From NCBI GenBank assembly GCA_030063045.1, contig JAQSEB010000115.1:372001-436000 (forward strand): a stretch of 64,000 nucleotides of DNA, in the 5' to 3' direction. Position 1 is the first letter of the stretch. Each line of letters starts with the position of its first letter. The DNA comes from Pratylenchus scribneri. Its lineage: Eukaryota > Nematoda > Chromadorea > Rhabditida > Pratylenchidae. The notes under the pieces are model-generated. The model was not told the DNA's origin and made no database searches. It saw nothing but the letters and a program-made list of their open reading frames with translations. Made by a program: the position numbers and the translations under genes. Below are positions 10,749-20,925 of this stretch, in pieces.

Positions 10749-11938
10749 ATGATGGTGGATGAATCCGAAAAAGATGATTTTTATTGGACCAGTTATGCTT
10801 CAACTTCCTCATTTTTGGTTTGATTTTTATAAAATTAACAATGAATAATCTCTAATTTAAGGATGATGCAAACACTCGCAACAATCTTTGGGACGGCCTT
10901 TTTTCGCCAGATGATAATTCTACAAAATTTTTTGAGCCGAAGAATGATTTTGACAAACAAATAAGTACAAATGAAAATGATGGAATTGAAATTGACAATG
11001 GAAATGGATACAATATTAATGACAATGAATCAACAACGGTGGCTGATTCAGACAGTGAAATATCTGCGGATATTAAAATTCAATTGCATCAAAAACCACC
11101 TGAATTTTCACCAATTAAAGAGGTTATCCAATTCAATTTACCCTAATAATACAATATTTTTAAGCAATCATCTTCTTCGCATCAATCCCAATCATCATCA
11201 ATTAATAAATTGGCTGCTAAATTCAATACATCCGCGATTTCAACGTGTACACGGGATTCAAGCAATTCGCTGGATGATTCACAAACGGCCAGTGACTTGA
11301 CAGTTCATTTGGATTATGCTAGATTGAAAGCGGAGCATCGAAAACTGAAGAAATATTTCGAGAATGCTTACGAAAATCGATATAAAACACCCCCAATCTC
11401 TGAAACAATACGACGGATCAGCCGATGCGAGAATGTTACCCTCGACTTTTATCGATCGAAAAAGGAGAAGATGGACTTGTTGGATGCCGCATTGGAATTG
11501 GATGATTGGGATGTTATTGTCACGGTAAAAAAAATAAAAATTAATTATTTAATAAATAATTTTAAGGTCATTTTATTCGTAAAACGGACATTGGATAATT
11601 CAATCTTCCGGCAATGCTTGCTCGAAAAACCTGCTGCTGCAAAACATTATATAAATTGTTTGAATGAATCCGGCGATAAACAAGAACTTTTGGACACATT
11701 ATAGTAATAACCAATTTCAATATTAAATTAATCGAAATAATTTTACAGTGGTTTGGGCCGAATAGCCGATGCAACAATGTTGGAATTTGAACAAGCTTGC
11801 TCGCTGACTGATTCGAAAAGAAAATTGGATGTGCTTAAACGTCTACAAGGCGGTTTTCATCATCCGGATTTGGTAAATGAAAAACGACATTTGGAAGAGT
11901 GGATTAATTTGCTGGAAACGCACACAAAACCGCATTAA
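10749..11938 (+). CDS. spe-39: SPE-39 / VIPAS39-like vesicle trafficking protein, apparently short
   Basis: Five exons (10749-10817, 10862-11122, 11165-11524, 11567-11703, 11749-11938), 338 residues. The first 150 or so residues are acidic and Asn/Ser-rich. The conserved core follows: ENRYKTPPISETIRRI, RSKKEKMDLLDAALELDDW, VILFVKRTLDNSIF, and AAAKHYINCLNESGDKQELL. SPE-39/VIPAS39 binds VPS33-type HOPS/CORVET components and acts in late endosome, lysosome and sperm vesicle biogenesis. Orthologues run to about 490-520 residues; this one stops at THTKPH with roughly the last third missing, and the next gene begins 235 bp later without resembling the missing part. Either a lineage-specific truncation or a missed exon. 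Confidence 0.83.
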
Positions 11939-12158
11939 ATGTTCATTTACAAATATTTTTATGCATAATTATTATTTTTTTTGGTACATTTCACATCATA
12001 TCTTTTGTATTGGCATTACTGTGATATTCCCATTTTATTATTGATTGCCTTATTGTTTACCTGATAAATCATAATAATTATGAATTAATTTATTACCATT
12101 TATTTGTTTTATTCAATTTAATATTTGATATATATTCATTAATATTATTAATTAAATA

Positions 12159-12166
12159 ATTTTTAG
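12159..12166 (+). promoter_or_regulatory. probable trans-splice acceptor of the ARM-repeat gene
   Basis: T-rich tract ending in ttttag six bases before the ATG at 12173. The 235-bp gap to the upstream SPE-39 stop is compatible with a two-gene operon. Confidence 0.45.
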
Positions 12167-12172
12167 CTAAAA

Positions 12173-15100
12173 ATGGATGCAAAAAGGCGGAAATTAAATT
12201 CAGGAGAAGCAATGACAACCGAAATTCAACAATTGGATTCATCAGAAGAATTGATGGATGCAATTAAATCATCCGATATGGAAAGAATAATGAATGAATT
12301 AGTCAAATTGAAAGAGGTTAATTATTTTGTTTATAATTAATTGGATTGTTTTTTTTAGCATTTGACAACCAAAGAGAAGGTGCTGAATTTTCTTGAAAAG
12401 AATAGGCAAACATTTCGAGCAATAATTTCATTTGTTGTGAATCATGGCAGTGCAAAATTTGTTCACAAATCACAAAAGTATTTTTTTGGGTTAATTTTAT
12501 TCAAAATTTAATTGTTTAGAAAACCCTCGAGTGATCAACAAATAAATTTGGCTCTTCGGGAAGCATTCAGCTTATTGGCAAATGCATGTCAGTTTTTAAA
12601 TTCCATTTTTTCATTAATTTTATTCATGTTTTTCAGGTCATTTATCTGTTCTTGCTTGTAGCGAGGTAATTAAAATTAATTGATAAAATCGAAATCAATA
12701 AATTTTAAATTCAGATTCGTTCCAAGGACCTTGGATTGAGTAATTTATATGTACGGCTTTTAGAAACCTCCGACAAAACCATCGTTCCCATACCACTTAA
12801 AGCTGTTCTATTACGGCTCCTGGGTAATTTATGTGAATTGAAAGAAACTGCACAGCTAATTTCAATGAATAAACCGCTGATTGGCCGAATTGCACTTTGT
12901 TTGGAATTGAATGACCCATCGGTTTTTGACCCTGCACTTCGAATCTTCCGTTTTTTGGCCAAAAGACCCAGATCAACAACGGTAAAAATATTAATAAACA
13001 TTTTAATTTGTTATTTTTAAGAGTGTAATTCGTTCGGAAGCCTGTCTCCATTTGGCCAAATACATTGCTCGACACAATGAAAATGAGGAAATATTCAAAA
13101 ATAATAAGGAAATATTGCAAATATTCACATTTCTGATCAAATACCATTCATCCAGTGTTGGACGACAAATTGCGAATTGCAGGTTTTAATTTAATTTTTA
13201 ATTAAATTTTAAATTCAATTTTAAGTGAATTTGTTGAACAATGCATGTCCCTAATGCTCAAATATCCATCATTTTCCATTGATGCGCCAAAATTATACGA
13301 ATATTGGATTCATATAATAATTCGTTGCATTGAATCTTCATTTGAATTTCGGACTATTTTGGGACATTCCGCCATCAATAAAGTTTTGGAATTGGAAGAA
13401 AATCGTGAAGAAATCAATAATTTACATTGTCGATTTTTATGTGCATTTACTCAGGTAAAATTAATTATAAAATAGAAATTAATTTTTAATGAATTTTAAA
13501 GGATATTCACGGATTTACTTGGCTTCATGAGAATGCTGGAATTAGCAGAATTTTGGATAAACTCAAAATTATTGATCAAAATGTTTCCCAAAATGAAATA
13601 TTAAATCAACTGCGCATTCAAAATTTCATTTTTGAAAGTCTTTGTGTTAAAAAATACAGTGAAGAAGCACTTGGATATATTGTTCAGGTTCACTTTAATT
13701 TTATTTTTAATTTAATAATTAGCCTAAATAGTCATGCAAATATGTAATTAAAATAAGCATGAAAAAACTAAATTCAAAGTAATTTTTAGTATTGGAAATT
13801 TTAGTCAATTGGTGAATAGAGTATTTTTTACTTGAATGAGGTCGCAGGTTCGAATCCCGCCTGCGTCGCATATTTTTTTTCATCAAAGAAGCTGATGTTG
13901 ATAACTTTTTATGCCTTTTCTCTAAAAATTTAGTAAAAATATGCTCAAAAACTTACTAAAAAAATCAAAATTTTCCTACTGACAATAACATTTACTTTTA
14001 CTTTTCATATTTTATAGGCAACCACAATTTTTAAACGCACAATTATCCTAGAATTATTAATAATATTTTTAGTATCCAACATTCATGCCATCCGCCCTAT
14101 TTCATATTCAAAAATATTTGGAACAAAATTCGACAAATTGCAAAATTGAATACATTCAACCGGGCGAAGTGGAAGAAAGTTTTGCTTCAATTTTTGATAA
14201 CAACAATCAAGTATATTAAATTATTATTATTATTATAAAATCTAATAAATTCATTTAAACAGGAAGAAACAAATAATAATGGCAATGATGAACAACCGCA
14301 ACAACCACTTTGTAAAGATTTTTCGCTTACGCGTAAAACATTCTTCCCATCCCCGTCTGCATCACCACAATCAATAAGGTTACTTTAATTAAATTTAATT
14401 CGGCGAAGGAAAACTTGAAAAATAGCGAAAAAAAATAATAGCGATTCAATGGTTTGCTTAAAAATTAAGGGGTATTAAACTGTTTAAACCCATTTTGGCT
14501 TTTTAATTTTCATTTTAATTTTAAATATTCTCATTAGTAAACTCATCCAATTAATATTTTAGACCTGCCTGCTGGTCTCCATCCATGTCCCCATCAACCA
14601 GTGGCATATTTTCCAACTCCTCAAATCCAAATGCTTCGCCCACCGCCGGCAGCAGCGGTGATTGTTCTCCTCCACATTCACCAAATCCATTTATTTTGGA
14701 TGAATTGCTGTGGTCGTCGGATGCAATTCGTCAGTCCATCGCATCGCCAATTTTATATTCAAAAGCGCCGAATGAAGTGGAACCGGATGGTTTGCATTTA
14801 TACAAATAGTAAATTAATTTAATTTGTTTAGATTCAAATGAAATTGAAGAAAAGAATGAAAGCGATGAAGCTGAATTGAATAAAGAAGAAATAAAATTAC
14901 GAAAACAGGTTAAATAATGAACATAAATAAATATATTAATTTCAAAATTTTTAGATTGTTCGAAACATTTTACAATTAATTTCAAATTTTTCACATCAAG
15001 AGGAGAGGAGAAGCATATTTTTACTGAAATTTGAAGTATTTTTTACCAATATATTTTATTAATTAAATTTAAATTTATTAGATTTTGGACACCTTAATCC

Positions 15101-16818
15101 GATATATCAGTGAAGCACCCGAAATGGAAAGTCAATTGGCCCGTGCGCTGCGCCGTTTGGCCAGGCATCAAAGTGGACTGGAATTGCTATTAAACATGGA
15201 TTTCCATTGGATGGTCATCAACAGACTAATCCGTCGTCCGTGCATTTTGGCCAGGTTTATTCCAAATTCCATCAAATTCATGTTTTAATTTATTTTAAAA
15301 GGCATTCCAAACCATGCCCTCGTTGTGATGTTCGCTACGATTTTGGCCGGTCCCTTTTGGCCGATCATGAATTATTAGCCGATTCCCCAATGGGCGAATA
15401 TGTTTTGCTGAAATTACGAATGGATGCCACCGGTCAATTGGAGGATTTGCATTTGGCTAAATCCAATCGATTAAAAATTCTAATGGCCGGATTGGTAAAT
15501 TCCACGAAAATTGGCTAAAATAATTTTAATTTTTTAAAGATTTTATTTAATCAAAGAATTCGCCGTCACAATTTTTATTATAATTTTCGACCAATTGATG
15601 CACTTTTGGAAGAATTTGGTCGAATTTTGAATTCATCAGAAAATTCGGAATTTTCCGAGGATTCAAATGATGTTCGTTTTTATTTTTAAAATATTTGAAT
15701 AATTAAATTTTAGGGTGAAATGTTTTGCAATATTGTGGCCACTTTTGGCCAAATTCTCTCCAAAAATCATCTTTTGGATGAGCAACAACCGATTTCGCTA
15801 ATTCGATTTTTGTGCGAAAATGAACCGCAACCTTCGAATTCGAATGAAGAAAAATGCGTTTTGGAGGATGAAAGCAGTTCTGGAGAGGAAAAATTAAAAT
15901 TCAAAAATGAAAAAGGCGAATTGCTGGTGGAAGTGCCAAAGAAGAAATTATGCAATTGGAATGAATATTTTTCGGTTAATTTTATTAAATTTTCATATTA
16001 AATTGGGATTTATTTTAGGGAATGTTCAATAGTGAATTCATTGAAAGAATACAATGCCGAAATGAATTCCAATTTAATCCAGAAATGGAGGGATGTTCCG
16101 AAGAGGATTTTATCACATTTTTGGTGGGCAATTTTTTTATACCTAAATTATTAAAATATTTAATTTAATAGCATTTTTCCATTGGTTGCCCCCTCAAAAG
16201 TGAATGCGTTCAAATTAATAATGCCGAATGTTGTTCCGCTTTACTTTGCGTAAGTTTCCAATTTAAATTTCAAAAAATTTAATATTTAGTTTATTGAATA
16301 AATTTAAAAAAATTGAATATAATTTTTGTTTTTCGAATAAATTTCAAAAAAATTGTATATATATTTTTTTAGTTTTTTGAATTTTTCGAATTGAGAATTT
16401 CAAAAATTTTAATATTTTTTTTTACTTTTTCTAATTTAAATTTCAAAAAAATTGAATATTTTTTAGTTGGCCGACAAATACCTTTGCACCCGTCTCCTGG
16501 ACCATCTTTTGGCAAATGGAATGGCCGCTCGATTCATAAATGGACAAACATTGAGACTTTTCCTTCCTCTCGCCATTTCCGTCCCAACAATTGGCGATGG
16601 AGGCGGATTGAAAGTATTGTTTAGAAACGGGGCATTTTTAATTAAAGTAATTCCAATTTGTTTAGAATCTTTGCATGCTCATTCTTTTCCGCAATTCCAA
16701 CAATTCTGAACTAATTTCCACCCTTCGCCATATGAAGAAATGTGATGCGGGAAATGGACAAATTAATGAGGCTCTAAGAATTGCAATCCATGAATTTATA
16801 TTTGCCAATTCGGGTTGA
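12173..16818 (+). CDS. large ARM-repeat protein with C-terminal BTB-like region (ARMC5-like)
   Basis: Twenty-one exons, 1027 residues, with every phase consistent. Exon starts: 12173, 12359, 12520, 12637, 12715, 13022, 13226, 13502, 14073, 14263, 14563, 14832, 14955, 15082, 15302, 15540, 15714, 16019, 16172, 16467, 16666. A basic DAKRRK start is followed by helical ARM/HEAT-like repeats to about residue 440 (for example PLKAVLLRLLGNLCELKETA), a Ser/Pro/Asn-rich linker (about 450-560), a second helical part with CPRCDVRYDFGRSLLADHEL, an acidic stretch (about 800-850) and a C-terminal segment like a BTB fold (SALLCLADKYLCTRLLDHLL). ARM repeats, then linker, then BTB is the architecture of ARMC5, a CUL3 adaptor, but I cannot align it and the name is inference. 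A tRNA relic sits in intron 8. Confidence 0.8.
13801..13870 (+). pseudogene. tRNA-like relic or SINE fragment in an intron
   Basis: GGTTCGAATCCCGC (perfect B-box/T-loop) is followed by CTGCGTC, G and CA, then a T-run like a Pol III terminator. Upstream, TTAGTCAATTGGTGAATAGAG resembles a D-arm/A-box. The 5' acceptor strand that would pair with CTGCGTC is absent and the anticodon stem is poor, so it is not a working tRNA. Lies in intron 8 of the ARM-repeat gene. Confidence 0.5.
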
Positions 16819-17801
16819 ACGTTGAATTGATGAATTTTGCGGGATTATTTATTTTATAATATTTTTATTATTTGTGAATTATTTTATAATTTTTCTAAAA
16901 TATTAAGTATAATTTTCTCGTGAATAAATGACCAAAGACAAAAAACATCAATTTATTCAATTTTTCCTTCTCTAATGTCTAATCCACCCAATAATCGAAA
17001 AATTTTAATCATAATTAAAAGTTTACAATCTAACCGGAAAAACACAAAATTACAATTAGAAAAAAATTGGTTCGATCGCTCGCTTAATTGGAACGCAAAG
17101 CACTTTTTTGCTTGAGGTGGTGTTAACATTCCAAGCTGCCAATTTGTGGGGTTCGCCTTTTCAACACTGCGATCAATTTGCTTGGAAGAACCCAGAGGCA
17201 ATGGGATCAACTTCGCAAACACCCCGTCCGTTGTGGAATTTGGATCGAACGGCAAGTATTCAATCCAGATTCCAGACCCCCGCAGGGGCTTCCTGCCCGC
17301 ACACAGCTTTTCCCATTTGAGTGCCCAACTCCCAAATGGTACTTGTGACAGGGTATCGGACACTGGCAACTTTTGGCCACCCGTACAGTACGCTCCTCAG
17401 TCAGTCCCTTTCGCGACGAGGGAAAGGGCACACCCGCCAAACGATCGAACACGGAGAATGGAAAAATTTCGGGCGCTTATATAGAAAGAGATATTCAAAG
17501 GGGGAATAAATTGATGGGAAGCAAATGAGTGGTGGAAATAGGCACATTGAAAATGGGCAGCATATCTTTCGCTCTATGCTTTCTTTATTCTCTCCAAACA
17601 TTAGTCTATTTCTTCCACTTTCCCCCATAACTCAAAGTAATTTATTCGTTGGATGGAATGAGGATTTTAGCAAGGAAAATTTCCCTTGCCAATTCTGGCT
17701 TGGCCAAAGTTATCTATGAACTAATATTATTTGCGAATTATTTGATAATTTATCAAAAATGTAATTTCCAAGGCCAAAACATCAATTAATTCAAGGTTCC
17801 T
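16819..17801 (-). other. unresolved coding-like remnant downstream of the chitinase
   Basis: Between the ARM-repeat gene and the chitinase, 17050-17450 has higher GC than its surroundings and long open frames on both strands. On the minus strand one frame gives VTSTIWELGTQMGKAVCG followed by PAGVWNLD and a stop; another gives FAKLIPLPLGSSKQIDRSV. Together these loosely recall a CBM2-type cellulose-binding module (Cys, then WN, then a GxS-type strand), which would suit the neighbouring GH19 and GH5 genes. A TATATAAG box on the minus strand near 17475-17485 could be its promoter. No single frame, start codon or splice set makes a full protein. Decayed gene is my reading, at low confidence. Confidence 0.25.
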
Positions 17802-20088
17802 TTATCCGCCCAATAATGCCGCAATATCCGGGTGTAAATAATTAGTACTGCCTCGGCCAAGCATTGATGCCGCCACTCTCTTCACTAATTGATTCCCCAT
17901 TTCCTCTATGATTTTGTCCTCTTCCTCTTTTGTTGGAGGGACCAACAATTCTCCCATTTGTTCATCAATTTTCGTGCCATTTTGTTGTTTTTCCGCATTC
18001 GACTTTTTTATGCCTTTTGTCGTGAAATTCAAACATCCGCTTGAGGCCAAATCAAGTCCGAATGTTGAAGGATATTCATAAAGCATTTTCTGACATTTTT
18101 TCCCATTTTCATCATTTTGTTGGACAAAATGCTCGGGGTAAAATCCTCTTTGGAAATACGGTACCGGACCTAGAGAATTCATAGAAATGTCACCAAAAAA
18201 TACAGTAAATTTCAACCGCCATATGCCGCTGGCGCACATTGACAAGGCTGATCATCGCGCCATGTGCTGGACCAATCCGGCTCCCAGCTGACATTTTGCG
18301 CATTTTGATCGAATCTTCGGGGCATTTCTGTTACCAAATATTTGCATAAATTATCCCTCCACCTTCCCCATTCCCTTTGCCCACTTTTACAACTCAACAT
18401 TGTCCCATTTGCGCCAAAAGGAACACCAAAATGCCGACAAAACCATTTGAATGCCCGAATTCGTCGATTCTCTCCTCCACTGCCCGGAGGGGTTGGATCC
18501 TCTCCGGTGCATTCATTGTTGATGACAAGACTGGTTGGCCCAAAAATTGGTCCCATATAACCGGCTGCCTCATTTTCTGGGCCCGCATGCCATTGACCTT
18601 CAAAAACGTCAAATCCTCCTCAAGGTCTCAATCGAAATTACCTAGAATAATGTCGTGCATCGCTGGTTTTGGTGGTTGAGGAGTCATATAAAACCATAGG
18701 GAGGCCATCAATGCCAATGGAGGATCCATTTTGGTCAACACCAAATTTGGATATGTCAACAAATCGACGCTGATATTCTGGGAATTCAGCCAATCTCCAA
18801 ACTTAATTGGGTTATTAATTATATATTAATTTGTATTATTTTACACATAAATTATTATTACAATAATAAAAGGTGGATAAATAAAAGAGGAATTAGTTGA
18901 ATTAAGAGAAGATATGTACATGGGTTACGGTATTCCAAAGTTCTGTGTTTTTATGTTTCATTCCGGAAATATATTTTTGGTTGTAAATGTGTTTTTCCTT
19001 TCCGGAATTGTAATTGCGATTGTAAATGTGTTTTTCCTTTCCGGAATTGTAATTGCGATTGTAAATGTGTTTTTCCTTTCCGGAATTGTAATTGCGATTG
19101 TAAATGTGTTTTTCCTTTCCGGAATTGTAATTGCGATTGTAAATGTGTTTTTCCTTTCCGGAATTGTAATTGCGATTGTAAATGTGTTTTTCCTTTCCGG
19201 AATTGTATTTTCGTTTTTAAATAAATAAATGATAATACTCACTTGTCCATAATTATAATTGTACGAAATCTAAATCATCGTATTATTTTCCATCAAATTC
19301 ATTTCCCATCAAACAACTGGCCTGAATTGCGCCGCGTCCAAAATAGCAACTTTTAAAATAGGATGACCCATCAGTGCCATTCCCACATTGATGGAACAAT
19401 GAAGGGGAACAATATCTAGCAAATAATAAATATTCAAATCCAAAATAATTTTTTTTGATGGCACCTTCCACTGAGAGCACATCTTTCGCCATCCTCTGGT
19501 TTATATCCGGGACTGGATGGATCGAGAAAAGCCGAAATTGGGCCGCCCTCAAACCAATTGAAAAGGCCACCCCGATAGAAGCAATCATCCGCCTTCGATT
19601 CATTCATATCACTAATTTTGGGTTTGGGAAATAATGGAAAAATGGAGGGAATATATTTGCCTTCGGTGATAGAGGGAAATGTCATTTAGGCCAGTCTCTT
19701 GGATGGCATGTGCCAAAAATGTTGCCACATCCCTTCGGGTATTCTCCACCCAACCAAATCCATTCTTGACCGGACTTTCTGCTCCGAAACGGGGAAAATA
19801 GCGAGCGGCAATCACAAATGCCTCGTAGGAATACGGCGAACATCGATGTGGGCCCCAGCCCAAATTGGCATAGGGAAAGAGGTCATCGAACATTTCTCGA
19901 CTGAACCAGGATTCCAATTTGGAAGGTGGCCGATTGTTTGGATCTGATGGGCCAGGGCAATCGGCAGGAGGCCCCGGTCCATATTTATGTTCTTCCGGGC
20001 ATTTTGGATGGGCACAAAGGGAGAATTGGAAAATTAAGAGGAGGGAAAGAATGGAGGGAAATTGGGCAAAAAGAATTTTTGAGGACAT
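17802..20088 (-). CDS. secreted GH19 chitinase with C-terminal extension
   Basis: Seven minus-strand exons: 19661-20088, 19465-19611, 19322-19415, 19243-19269, 18642-18801, 18217-18597, 17802-18169; 534 residues in frame. Signal peptide at 1-26 (SILSLLLIFQFSLCA). The GH19 fold starts near residue 60: FPYANLGWGPH, YEAFVIAARYFPRFG, FLAHAIQETG (Glu131 is the expected acid catalyst), then YFGRGAIQ joined to ISYNYNYGQ, WFYMTPQPPKPAMHDIILGQW and SLVINNECTG. Family reaction: hydrolysis of chitin beta-1,4 bonds with inversion. About 120 residues after the domain (last exon) are Glu/Lys-rich and unrecognised. Introns 1 and 3 start with GC rather than GT; the 27-nt exon 4 follows a GC-AG intron and precedes an intron holding a 39-bp tandem repeat. 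An upstream in-frame ATG at 20115 would add nine residues before the signal. Likely roles are egg hatching, moulting or gut, by analogy. Confidence 0.85.
18961..19210 (+). repeat. tandem repeat, six 39-bp units, in chitinase intron 4
   Basis: Six copies of a unit with period exactly 39 bp (CCGG at 19002, 19041, 19080, 19119, 19158 and 19197), reading TTTCCGGAATTG ... GTAAATGTGTTTTTCC. The TTTCCGGAA core and the period match the arrays near 24 kb, 52 kb and 62 kb. Long ORFs across it on both strands are artefacts of the unit length being a multiple of three. Confidence 0.9.
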
Positions 20089-20925
20089 TTTTGAGGGAAT
20101 GTGATCTTCGACCAACTTTGTCCGGTGGCCAAGTTCATCAAATTGTGCTAAAATTGTTGGTCAATGGGAAAATGTGGTTGGTCCACAAATCCATTGTGTG
20201 TGTTTTTTGTGTGCAGTGCATTGAGAGGAGCCAGCCGAGATGTTCAAAATCCATTTGTTTGACTGACCAATGCGCGGATTTTGGACACAAAGAAATTAGG
20301 CCAACACATTCATTCCTTCTTTTTTTGGATTGGATCGAATTTCCATGAAGCCAAAAAATACTGGGATGGACGAAATAAAATCGGGGGAAAGAATATCAGT
20401 CAATTAAACATCATTTTTTAATTTGATTAAACCATTTAAAAATAGTAAAGATTTAAAAGCATTTCACCAAACCGAATTAATTAATCCAATCCCAATCCAG
20501 CAATATTCCCAATTTTCAGGCATCCACGAGGGACACCTTCACCAAAAAATATGAGTAAGTGAAAAGACTCGGAGTCTAATTTGAGGGACATTTTCCATTG
20601 AATTTATTCCCTCGAATTCATTAATTCCTTTATGGGAAGCAAATGGATAGGTGCAGCAGGGCAATTTTCCCTTCTTCCAATCTCTCACTTTCTTTATATT
20701 CTTTTCCCTCAAAGAAAGGGGCATTCATTTTCTCTCAAAAAGGCAATTCACAATGGAATAAAATAATATATTAAAATATTTTAATTGCAATTCATTTATT
20801 CTAAATAACTAATTTTCATTCATAGGAAAGGGTTAAAATTATTTAATTTTTTTCACAATGAATCTTTTAACTAAAATTTTATTTATATTCTTCCATTCCT
20901 CTGTTCTGTTCTATGCTATTCCTTT
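20089..20925. other. intergenic: chitinase upstream region and cellulase 3' flank
   Basis: No gene seen. The part next to 20088 should carry the chitinase promoter; the far part the cellulase 3' UTR. Short ORFs on both strands carry no recognisable domain. Confidence 0.4.

Noticed and set aside
18914..19242. ORFs on both strands over 18.9-19.2 kb
   Set aside because: Six-copy 39-bp repeat within chitinase intron 4.
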